From contig ML681963.1 of NCBI GenBank assembly GCA_007922195.1, positions 52,371,740 through 52,435,739 of the forward strand: a stretch of 64,000 nucleotides of DNA. The letters are read 5' to 3'. Shown one piece after another: positions 9,219 through 21,200 of the stretch. Source of the stretch: Podocnemis expansa (lineage: Eukaryota; Chordata; Testudines; Podocnemididae). Under the pieces are notes generated by a model, which ran no database searches, was not told the origin of the DNA, and saw only the letters and a list, made by a program, of their open reading frames with translations. Positions within the stretch are counted from its first letter, which is position 1. The number at the start of each line of letters is the position of its first letter. The position numbers were made by a program, and so were the translations under genes.

Positions 9219-12200
9219 GTGCGCGCTATTAATACACTGAATGGAATTGTGGCCTTCTCCTTTGGGCCCATCCCCTGGCAGCTGGAAGTGAGGTTGGGGT
9301 GGGGGCAGAGAGCAGTGGCTTTTGAGGGGCCGTATCTCTGCCAGTGTCTTGCACAACATCTGGACCAAGCTTGCTCTAGTCTAGACTGGTATGCAAGCTG
9401 AGCATGGTCTGATTTGGATGGTGAACATCCTCTGCATACCAGTGTGGTTGTGTGGAGTCCATTAAGAATTCCTTTAATCTGCAGGCAGTTAGGTAACCAT
9501 GTAGGAATAGCCCTGAGCAGTGCTAATGATGCATTTTTCTGGACCCTGAAGGAGTGGGTGGGAGGGGCTGGTTCTGACACTTGGAGGCCTGATGTCTGTT
9601 GCTGTGATCCTGTTTCTTAAGGCAGGATTGAAAATAGATCCTAAACTGTACTTTATTCATTCCAGTCCAGGCATCTCCTTTAAATAGCCCACCCAGATCA
9701 AATCCACCTTTGCACCACCATCCTAGCATTTAACCTGCCATTCCTCTGGTGCGGTGTGCTCAAGGACTCTGGGGTTGTGAGAGACACTTCGTTACTCCAT
9801 CGGACTGACCACGTTCCACCTTGGGTCACTCCACATCCCCTAGGTTCCCCACTCTGCTTTCAACTGGCTAGAGTATTCTTCTCACGCTGGCACGAGTTGT
9901 TGCACATGGTGTTAATTGCTTAGCATCTGCTGTTTCCTGTCCCGAAGGTGGCTGCCCTTTGGGGAGGGATGGGGTGATCCCTTTAGGACGGCAGTTCCCA
10001 AATTAGTTCACGGTGTAGCTCCCCTCTTAAATTTAAGATATTTTTGAGCGTGTCCTCCCTTTTCAAAAACTGAATCCTAGTTCCAGTGTCTGGGACACCT
10101 GGGTAGCATGGTTGTGTAGCAGAAGGACATTAGAGCAGCCTGACAGAGAAACCCTGGAGACAAAACTGCATTACTGCAGTGCAGAAGTGGTGCCACTGAG
10201 ATACATGCATCTTGGCTGCCTGGTTCCTCTCCCTGACTGCAGCAACTTGGGACCAACTCTCCCCTCCTGGTCTGCAGCCTCTGCTGCACCAACTTCTTCT
10301 GTTCCATCCCCTCACTGTGCGTTCACTGCTCCTTCAGTTCTTTAACTTCTCTTAAAGAGGATCCTGGTTGAATTTGCGTCGAAGAAGTGGCTCAGTGGCA
10401 GACATGAGTCACTGTGCAGCAGCCCACACGTTTGGAGGCTGATATGTGCCTGGCTAGAAATTTTCCAGCAGGACAGATCTGCCTCCAGGCTTGTGGGCTG
10501 ATGCTTCTCCATAGTGACGGAGGTGGCACCTTGGTGAGCTTCACAGACTCTAAACATGATCTCAGCTCTTTGGCTGTGCTGGGCACCAGCCATATGATGC
10601 TCACTTGTTTAATAGCTGCCATGTCCCATCCCGGATGTGACTGCCTTGTAGGGTGCGATGGAGTCATCCCTTTAGGCCAGCTGTATAGGACATTCTGCAA
10701 AAATGTGTGCTGTTTCCTTTTTATAATGATCTCTTGTTTCCTTAGGGTGACAAAGGCCCACCTGGTGCTGCTGGGACCCCGGTGAGTGTAACACCAGATC
10801 TCCAGCGTACTTTGATTTCTACACCTTTGTCAGGATGTTGTCATTTAATTTTTCCCCATGCCTATTTTAAAGGGCTCCAAGGGGGAACCAGGCGTTCCAG
10901 GTCCAGATGGGACCCCAGGGAAGCCAGGCATTGATGTGAGTACAATCTCTTTACCTTCTCAGTGCTGACTGTTAGATGACAGATTTGCCTCTGTTCTCAT
11001 TTTGTGCATCACCTTTGACTCATTCCTAGATTCCCCTATTTATGGTGGAGCTTGGTGAATTTGACTCTAGCCTTGGGCTTTCTGATTCCATCCCTGCCCC
11101 AAGGATCCTGCTGTGTGCATAAGAGGCAGAGGCTGGAGTCCCAGACGTGCTTGGCTTGTGTGGAAATATTTAAGAACTGGATTCCCACCACCAGGCGAAA
11201 GAGAACAGGGGCCTGATGGGAAAAGTAGTCTTTGAGGTGGGAAGAAACAGCTGCTTGCAGAAGAGGGGATGGATAGAAAATTGTCTATGGGGTAGGAAGG
11301 AGTGTGTGGTGCTCATTGTGGAGAGGAGTCGGTGCCTGGAGCAGCCTCTAGATCAGTGGTTCCCAACCTTTTCTCTGCAGTGGCACACCTTGATACTTTC
11401 AGATTTTTTGAGGCACACCACCATTAAAAAAAAAAAATCCTCATGAATATTCAAATTAGCTCAAAATAATATGAATATGCATGAACCATGGCACAGTGTT
11501 TTAGAAATGTTGCTATATGGAGTGGTAGGGGTAGCAGGGCAGGGGTGGCAAGACAGGGGAGGTCAAGGGTAGTGTGCAGTGGCAGGAGTGAGTGTGGGAA
11601 GCAGAGCAGGGCAGGGGTGGCAAAAGAGGACAAGGGCAGCAAGGTGGGGAACAGCACAAGGGTAGCAAGAGAGGAGGGAGAAAGGGAGAACAAGGGTGCC
11701 TTTGTGCGGGTTTTAGGGGGAAACTGGGGAGTAAGAAGATAGGGCAGGGGAGCATGGTGCAGCACCCACTTCCCCCTTCTCCACAGTGGGTCCCTGCCAT
11801 CCAGGGCAAACCCTCACCCCACTGTGGCTCCCTCCCACCCCAGTGGGTCCCATTCCCCCCACCCCCAGCCCCCTACTGCTTCTGATGGACCCTCCCATCA
11901 CTGCAGGGGCCACAACTAGCCCTCCAGCCCCCAGCTACACCCTCCTACAGCTACACACACCCCCAACCAGCCACCCCACAACCCCCATCACACACCCTTT
12001 GCTACACATCCACTCCCACCCACCTCTGCTACACACACACACCCTGGCCCACACAACACCCAGCAGCACCCCCTCCCCCACAAGTCCTTACCTGGGCTGT
12101 TTGCAGGCTGGCTGACAGGCTGGGAGCTGCTTCCCCACCACAAGCCGCTCCACCGTGCAGGGGGAGATTTACAAACTTCTGGCCTACAGCAGCTCTCTGC

Positions 12201-15200
12201 TGGGTGGGTTAAGGTAGAGCCACGGGAACTCTGCATTCTGACTGCTCATCCTATTTTTAGGCCCTCCCCCCAACTCTGCATTCCAGTGGGTTCCTCTGTT
12301 TTTGGGGGGACCAGAACAGTGCCAGGATAAAAATAGAAGAGCCCGGAAGATTGTTCTGCTGCATTCCCCCTTGCTTTAACCCCTGCCTTTTTCTCAGCCC
12401 TGCACAGCCCACATGGCTCAACTGAGCAGGCAGGGAGCTTTAAATCCAGCTTTCCCAGATTCTTGCAGCACACTTTAGGTGTTGCCACAGCACACCAGTG
12501 GCCATGGCACACTGGTTGGGAACCACTGGTCTAGAGACTCATGATGAAATTATTCTGGGGACAGAGGTTTGTCTTGGTGAGCTGTGGTGTGGAAATCCAT
12601 GGACAGGAGGACATAACTGCATGGCAAGGCCTAAAGAGTAGTCTCCAGGGCTATCAAAGAGGCTGAGTCAGTGATCTGTGAAAAAGAGCTTGTCCCAAAC
12701 AGGTCAGGACCAGTTAAAGAAATAATTTGGAGGGGCTTTTATCTTTCCATTTGGCTTAAACTGTGCCACAATGCTGCACTCATGTCCTGGAGCACCCCTT
12801 GAAAGCTCCCTGGGGCACTCGTCGTTCATTTGCTTGCAACTCTGCCAAGACTTGATTCCAGCCTGCAGCCACATCAACCCTCTGTTTGTTCACGCCTGCC
12901 TCCCTGGAACTTGGGTCTGCTTGTTGCCTGGGCAACCTCCCCATAAGTTCACTCACACTCACACACATGCACTTTTCAGGAGTTTGGCATCAGCATATCA
13001 CTAGTTGCCTCTTTTTCAATAAATGAATTGGGCAAGGCCAAGTCATAGGATGTGTGCTTTGCTGGATCCTGGTGCCCTCATAGAGGAACAGATCTCTGTA
13101 AGCAAGACTCCAATCTTTGCCATACAGAGGTGTACGCTCCCACAGAAAAGGAATTAGACTTTGGCCCAGTGAATTCACTGGACTCATTCACATGACTGAC
13201 AGCAGCAAGGTCAAGCCCTTGGTAAAATACAACTTGTCATGGGTGATGGAACGTGAGGTTTATGGAATCTGAAGTGTTAACGGGATTAGAACAAAGCAGA
13301 ATGTGGACAGCTGCTGCTCTAGCACCTCAATCCTGGCCCAGAGCCTCCCTGTTCTTCCTGGCCCAGAGCCCAACACAACTTAGCAACTTACCTGTTCCCT
13401 GAGCTGCAGCCTCCTTGTGTTTCTGGTTTTGAGTTCTCTCCTGTCCCACAGCTCTGTCAATGTACCTCCAGCCCTGGTCTCCCAGTACAGCTTTGCCAAT
13501 GCCCCATAGTCCTGACCTTACTGAGGGTCTTTTACTAAGCTACTGATTTTTCCAATGTGCTTTGGATCTGTCTATTCCACATCGGCCCATGTACAGCACT
13601 GCTTGTATTGAATCTAGTGCACATCCCGCCTAGCCCACAGCATCCCTGTGTTCAAATCTGCAGCCTCTGTGGAGCAGAAATGGCCAGGGCTGTTTCTGTT
13701 TGGTTGCTTCTTTGATACAGATGGATATCCACTAAGTGCTCAGTGCAGGGTGCAGCAGAGCAATTCCTACGTGGGATGTGAACTCAGCGCTGCAGACAGC
13801 AAGGTCCTGGCACTGAGAGCTGATTTGCTGAGTTTGTGTAATGAGTGAATGCTAGAATGGCTGAGGCCTGGGGCCATGTCTACACTATGTGGTATAGGTA
13901 TGATGCTGCCACTGTAGTGCAGATGCTTCCTGCATTGATGAAAAGACTCTTTTTTGTTGCTGTCATTAACTCACTTCTCTTAAAGGTGGCAGCTGGGTCT
14001 ATGGAAGACTCCTGTCTGCCTAACCACGTCTACACCACGGGTCTGGTCAGCCTAACTGTAGCTCTCAGGGAATGAGAGACTTTGCTAGGTCCATCTAATT
14101 CTGGCTTGAAAAGGAGGAAGTCTTGAGGGCCAACAGCAGAGACACTATTATGTTAAGAGTCAGGACAGAGATTTATTCCTTGTGCTTCAAGGTATCATGG
14201 CTAGGCTCTATGCTGGGCAAAGGCAATGCTTGAATGTCTGACAAGTTCCAGAGCCGTAGTGCCATGTTAGTGTATTTCAGTGAAACAAACAAAGAGTCTT
14301 GTGGCACAGGCTGAGCAGCCCTTAGCAGATCCTTAACAACCCAAGAAACCTGGTGACTAAAACAAACCCAGGATGACCCCACTTTCGTGGAGAGCTTGAC
14401 TGGATTGAAAGCATGATACTGAAAATGACTGCCTGTCATCTCTCCATCCACAGGGCCTGACTGGCCCGAAGGGAGAACCAGGGCCACGTGGAAGACCAGG
14501 GTCTAAAGTAAGTGACTGGTGTCTTGGGCTACAGCTCCTCTTGCACTGCCTTGTCCCTCTCTCCCTGAGAAAATGGGCCTGGGAAGGGGAGGGAGAGGAG
14601 GGTTGGTTGGCTGGGTTGTTGAGTTCTGTTGGTGCCCAGGGTAGCCATGGATTGGGGTCCTGGAATATTTGGTATCTAGTCAAGTGGATCAAGGCCTCAG
14701 CTCCTCAGTAGGTGCAGATCCGGACAGGCTACGGAGCTATGCCACTTCACCCCAGTTGAGGATGTTTGCCTCAGCCCATGATCATGGATGGAGACCAGCA
14801 AGCAAAGGTGAGATAAGAAGGCAGTCATTGCATTGAGAGGCCCCAGTCAAGATGGGGCCCAGCGATGTAGCTTAGGGTGAGAGGGGAGCCCTTTGAAAGG
14901 TGGAAGAGGAATGGTCGGAGGGAGTGCTGCCGCTCCCAAGAACAAGGGGCTGATAGGGTCAGCATGGTGTGGGCCAGCCCCCCAAAATGAATGGTGTGTC
15001 TCCCTGATTTCAGGAGCTGGGTCAGATCCCAAGTGAGGCTGGTCCTTAGCTTATGGGAACTATCAATTGTTGGGGTGGCAGTTGCACCCAGGATCCATAG
15101 TGCCAGGGCCTGTGGCGCCACTGGGCCCTCTACAGACACTGGACAGTGCCTGCCCCCAAAAGTTGACTGGCTGGACAGGTCTGTAGCAGCCAACAGAGCA

Positions 15201-18200
15201 AGGTTGATGTATACCCCTGGCATGGACCTGGCTGCAAATTTTCCAGTGACTAGTTTTGGGCAACCAGAAAATCCACTCCTGCATCCCATCTCCCACCCTG
15301 AACTAACACTGAATTTCTTCTTCTGCACTGGCAGGGCCAGCCTGGACTGCCTGGGCCACCAGGGCTTCCAGTGAGTATCCACTTCTGTCATGTCAGCTGG
15401 TCAAAGTTTATTTGTTGTCATTGCTTAATGGCCCCAGCCTGGGATAAGGAGCTGGAGGATGCCTGGGTTTTAATCCCAGGCTTGCTTTGTAGGTGTGGGC
15501 AAGTCAACAAACCCTTTGTGCATCATTTTCCTCTATGTGTAGGATCACATGGACACACTTCACCAGAAGGTGGCCTGCCACTGGCTTCCTGATACTCCCC
15601 TCTCCCTGTGCCTCTACCTCAGCTAAGAACGAGAGAGGGCTTTTGTCCTCTGTGGCCCTTTTGGTCTCTGCCTCTGCTGAGAGGGCCAGCAAGGGGCTGG
15701 CCTGTGCTGGTACCAGTCACAGGGGTGGCTCGTGTGCTGTGAGCCCTTGTCTCCTGGAAACTGACCTGAGGTCTCCTGCAGCAGAGGTCACTGGCTGGCC
15801 CCTGTTGCTCTGTGGCTGTCGTACAGGGCACACAAGCTGCCCAGATTCTTCCTCCATCACTAAAGTGGGCTTCACAGAGTGAGATCCTGCTAGGTTTCCA
15901 TGCTGCTGCTGCCACCTTGCTGCTGTCCTGTGAACCTTATGAGTTGTCTGTTGCCCCAGTCTCAGACATCTGTGGTGGAGATCCCATGGGGCCCATGGCA
16001 GCTTGTGTCCTCTGATGCCCCTAGGTGGACAAGAACGTTAGACCCCCTGGAACTTCTGAGATCTATGCATGCAGATTTCCGCCTCCAGCATGGATTAGGG
16101 GGCTGTAGGGAAGGCCAAGGAGCAGGCAAACCAGAAGACGTGTGTTTTGTTCCCATTCTCACCCTGTAGATTTCCCCCAAGTCCTGGGTCATGTTAGGCC
16201 TGAGAGGAAAGAGGGTCCAGCAGTTAGGGTGTTAGTCTTGGGAACAGGAGACCTGGCTTCAACTCTGCCAGTGAGTCACTTGGTCCTTCCATTCCTCAGT
16301 TTACCATCTGTAAATGGAGATGATAGCCCTGTAGAGAAGATCAATCCATTAGAGAGACTGAGGTGCACAGGTGTGAGGGTAACAGAGGCCAGCTGAGTAC
16401 CGAGGTTAGTGATGATGTTTGCCACAGAGTGGATGGTCGGTGAAGTAGAAACCAGTGGAATTGCTCTGTTATGAGGAACAATGTTTGCCCATGTCCTTTG
16501 CTTTCCCATAGATTGAAGATCAGGGTCTGACTTTCTGTGATGTCACTGCGTATCTTCCCAAGCCCAAAATGGGCAATGGGGCTGTTCTGTTTTCCCAGCT
16601 GTTGGCTGAGACTCGGAGAAATTCTGCCCCTTTTAACTTTCTTTTTGTTTCAGGGCCCTGGATTGCTGGGACCTCCTGTAAGTGCCATGCTGCTGGGGCT
16701 TGGTGTGGGTGTCTTTGCTGGGGTGGAGTGGGGGGGGGCAGGACTGAATTTTAAGTTTAAAAAGAATACTCTCTGCAGCTTGTGAGTGGCAATGGAGCTG
16801 CTTGGTTAGCCCAGGTACTGTGGGAAAGGTTTAACCCGCTGAAGTCATAGTCTTGGGCTGCAAGGCAATAACTGGAGTGGATCCAAAGATCTGAGATGAA
16901 TTCAAGGAACAATGTAAATTCATAGGGCAGTCGTATTAAATGTCGCACTGCTGGTCTGTTATCCATTGAATTCCACTAAAATGAAAATACTGCCAGGAGG
17001 TGCCTGGGGCATTAGCAGTGGCTCAGTTATGCCCATTTCTAGCTGGGTACAACAGGTTCATTTAGCATGATAAGAGCTAAGTTCCGCCTGGAGGTCACCT
17101 GCTGCCCTCAGTAGCCATCCAGGTGCTGTCTGCCTGCCTGCCCCTGACACACACACAAGGCAATACCAACCTGAAAGCACCTGACTGAACCTAATCTATT
17201 CAGTCCCAGGCCAAAGGCCAAATCTTCTTGTGGAAAACCACTTTGCCTATTGAAAGGTACCTTGGCAGTGGGTGGTCATTCCTCACCAGCATGTTTTGAA
17301 AACCCCTCAGAAGACCAGTTTTTTTGGGCAGAGGTTCAAGCATTGTAACTAGTCTCAGGGCACTGCTCACCCCTCCATGTGAGAATCCATTTACATGTTT
17401 AATGAATGACTCTCTCCTTTTTCCAAGGGACCTCTGGGGCCGGTTGGGCTTCCTGGGGAAATTGGAGTCCTGGGACCAAAGGTGAGGAAACTCTTCTCTG
17501 TGTGTACTGGCTTGTTTCCTCTGAACCTACAGAGGAATAAGCCTGATTTTCAAAGGGGTAGGTGGAAGGTCAACTCTCGATGCAGGAGCTCAGCCCCTCC
17601 CCATTTACTCTGTTATATAAACACAGATTGGCTTGACTGGTGCCAGTGGAGTGACTCCAGGTCATTGTGGGAGTTGCAGATGGGACAGGGCCCAATGTGG
17701 TCTCTGGTCACCTCATTTCAGCAGAGTCCTTGTCCATGTTAACTGTCCCACACCCAGCACTACCACGGTTCCCACCCAAATATGCCTTTCAGCACTGCCC
17801 GGCCTATAAGGGATGCTCAGCTCCAAGCAGCCTGGAGATCGTCTCTACTGGTACGGTAAAGCACTGACCCTGGCAATGCTGAGTTCCAGCCTCCAACAGC
17901 ACCAGGAACCTGATCTCTGCCCCACACCTTGGTTAGGAGCCCCCACTGAACCATGGCATCTGTCAGTACGTGTTGTGCTAGCGACTGGCCATTGCACACA
18001 GGCCTATGCAATGGGCTTGCCAGTGTGTGTCCACACTTGGAGTTGCAGGAAGGATGCCCACGGATGCCTGGCCTGAGGCTGCTACTTGTGTGGAGCTAGG
18101 CATGTGCCTGCTTTGGTTCAAGTGGTTGGGGTACCTCTGCTTGATGCTGAAAGTCAGAGTTTCAGGCCCCATGGGTGACCAACAGAGTGCAGTCTCCCTA

Positions 18201-21200
18201 CTATGCAGGGGTTAAAGTATAAATTGGTGGGCCCTGAAACCCTCCTAATTGGGTGGACCCCTTCCTGCACCCCAGCTACTGTCTCCCAAATGCCACCTCC
18301 TACCTTGCACTGCAGCTTCAGCCCCCCACCCCAGCTACTAGCTGCTGTACCCTCTTCCCCTGATGCCTCAGGGTGACCCCCTTCCCTGTGATCTTTCCTT
18401 ACTGGGCTGGCTTGCCTGCCCCTGAACCCTCCCCTTGGGGTCCACTTACCTGGCTGCAGGGCAGAGTGGCTCTGGCCCTGAGCTGGCTCTCAATGAGCAT
18501 GCTCAGTGAGAGCTGGCTCAGGGAGGGGGATTTAAAATCTCCCCCTCCCTGCCAGATGGAGTCCAGGCCCTGCTATATTTTTGGGGGCCCCTAAAATGGA
18601 AAATGGAGCCAGAGTGCTGCATTCTGGGGCCTGCTATTTTTACATGGTGGGCCCCAGAACTCAGAGCTCTGGCTCCATTTTCTATTTTTAGGGCCCCCAG
18701 AACGCAGAGCCCCTAAAAATAGCAGGCCCTGGAATGGAGTTCCACTGCGTTCTGCCTTACTTTAACACCTGGCAGTGGGGTTTTGCATTCTTCCCTTGTC
18801 TTTCTAAGTAACCGCAGCCTTTTGTGTGTTGACTTTTTGTTTTGTGCCTGCTGTTTTTCAGGGTGAACCTGGACCTGATGGACCACGAGGCCCCCCGGGT
18901 CCACCTGGGAAACCTGTGAGCATTAATTCATCTTCCCTAGAATTTCTCAGCTGGGGTCCTTCCCTGAATGGTGGATTAAGGGAGGGTCCTTGATCCAGGC
19001 ATGGGACTGGACAGAGTCTCTATGCAGCAGAAAGTCAGTGCCACAAGTGGGGTTAAGGGCCTGATCTAGAAGAATGCTCAGCACCCTGACTTCAACGGAA
19101 GGGGCTCAGAGCTTCACCAAATCAGGCCGGTAATACACTGCTAAACCCTACCCAGAAGCCACCTTCCTGGTGAGGAGATGATTTGAGCTAATCAAAGCTC
19201 ATGCTTCAGAGGTAATGCTGATCTCTGCAGGGGTCAGGAAGGAAAATGGCCCCATGTACAGCCCCTGTGGAACCTTGGGAATTGGGCACTGCCTTAGACA
19301 GGCTGCCACAGTCTTTGTGGAGGAGCAAGAAGACGGATACCTAGCAAGACATATAGCTGGGACAAAAGGAGGTGGGTTAGTGGGAAGATGGGCCAGTGGC
19401 TGCATCTGGTGTCATTAGATTCTCTCCATGTAATCTGTGGACAAGTTGTAGTGAGAGCTGTGTTTTACCAGTCCACTCTCCAGGTTAAGATTTGGGCTGC
19501 AGGGCAGATGTGAGCTGCCTGCTTTCTCAAGGCACTTTTTGCTCATTGAAATACTCCAGAGGTGGGGTGTAAGTCAGTGGTGGGTGACTGGCATCCAGGA
19601 CTCCTGATCTTTGTTTGCAGTGCTGGGCAGAGACAGAGAGTTTTGTGGTTAAAAGAGGAGAGGACTGGTAGCTTCTGTCCCCAGCTCTGCCAGTGACTTG
19701 CTGTGTGACTCTGGATATGTTGCTTCCCTGCTCTGCGCCTCAGTTTCCCCATCTGGAAAGGAGGCTGCAGTGTTTGCTCATCTCTGTTCGTTGTTCTAAG
19801 GTTAAAATGCTGGGTGTTATTACCATTAGCTTAGGGTATTTGATGGTTTTATTTCATTCTAGGGCCCCCCTGGACACATTCAAGGGCTGGAAGGCAGTGC
19901 CGATTTCTTGGTAAGAACTGCAGCTACCTTAAGCTTTTGATGGACCCTTCCAGTTTAACAGCAGCAAAGATTCATGGGAAAGGGATTAGCAAGTGTTGTT
20001 TAGGAATAAGAAAGATGTTTCACAGGTATGCTACCTCTGCCTCACTCCTGGTCAGCTGGGAGCCCAAGAGACACTTACTTAGTTATCCCAGCTTGCAAAC
20101 TTTTGGCTTCATCCTGCTTTTACTTCTGGGAATAAGTTTTACCTGCCAGTTCCTGCCTTTCCTTTCATATACTGTATGTACAGTGCTGCCTCCCACGTGG
20201 CTTTCACTCATGACCCCTTTGGGCTGATGCGCAGAGCGGAGCTTGGCTTGTAGAGTCAGATGTATCCCCTTAGGGTAGCATCCTAGAGATTCCGGGTCCC
20301 CTTTGGGCTGCTCACAGAAGCAGGTCAGGCCCTCCTGTGGTGGCTGGCAGTCTCTGGTCCCTTTGGGTGGATTTACAGAGCCAGAGCTCAGTCCCCTGCA
20401 GAGGCTCAGAAAGCTGCGTCTGGCCCTGCTGAGCCATCTCTGAGTTGCCCAGGTTGGATGGGCTGTCCCTGGTCCTTTAGCCTCTGGCAGGTGGCTGATT
20501 ATACAGCTTAGCTGTGCCCACTGAAAAGGCTCCTGGCCTAACTTGCCCTCTTCAAGAGAAACGGTTAAAGTGGGTGTTTGCCAACACACACACACACACA
20601 CATGCAATCTGGGGGAGAATGTTTATATCCTGGGGGGCGGTATTTCTTGTGGTGACTTCCTGGCTTTCTTTGCTCTGCTGTTGACTTGTGGCCACATCAC
20701 ACCAAGGGTCCCTAGCCAATGGCCAGTGAAGCCAGTGGCAGAACTTGTGCTGATTTCAGTGGGAGGCACTTGGCCATCAGAGTATATGATGGCAAGTCTG
20801 CCACTCTTAGGTGAGGGCTGTGCCTTAGGGTCGCAGCATTCCGCCCCTGGGGGGATCACTCCCACCTCTCTGCTCCCATCCTAAGTTGCATTCTGCTTAG
20901 GATTTCATGGAGCAGGACAGAGCCTTTGGAAAGCAGTGTTCCAAGGAGATGGGCAGGGAGCTTCTCTCTAGAGTAGAGGCTTGGTTTCGGGAGCAGCAGG
21001 CCACGCACCGTGTCCTTCCTGTTGTGTTAATAACACTTGGCTAGGAAGGCCTGGCATGATATAACTGCAAGTGACCCTACAATTTCCCTGAAGAGCTTTC
21101 TTACACCAGCCCAGCTTGGGTGCTCAGTGCCAGCTCTGCAGCTCAACTCAGCTCACACGATGCCCCAGTTCTGGGCCTGCCCCAAATGCTACTTCTCTAC

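Larger units (their letters stand above)
12529..14453 (+). other. COL9A2: COL9A2 intron 4, remainder
   Basis: Contains a dispersed repeat (13310-13570), a degraded MITE-like segment from 13873 (GGCCATGTCTACACTA) to about 14060, and a 28-bp Penelope end fragment at 14282-14310. I see no coding sequence outside exon 5. Confidence 0.5.

Noticed and set aside
9171..9226. CRISPR array or other spaced direct repeat
   Set aside because: A simple dinucleotide tract in a vertebrate intron; no repeat in the window has unique spacers of constant length.
8906..9580. 224-codon minus-strand open frame
   Set aside because: The longest open frame in the window, but it crosses the TG/GC microsatellite (a poly His-Thr run) and has no family resemblance, start context or splice support.
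11488..12115. Overlapping frames of 84-109 codons on both strands
   Set aside because: Proline-, serine- or glycine-rich translations of low-complexity sequence inside the hAT element.
14825..15391. 188-codon minus-strand open frame overlapping exon 6
   Set aside because: Antisense to intron 5 and exon 6; ordinary intronic composition, no recognisable domain.
20083..20607. 174-codon minus-strand open frame in intron 10
   Set aside because: No domain, no homologous family recognised, and it ends in the CA repeat; a chance open frame.
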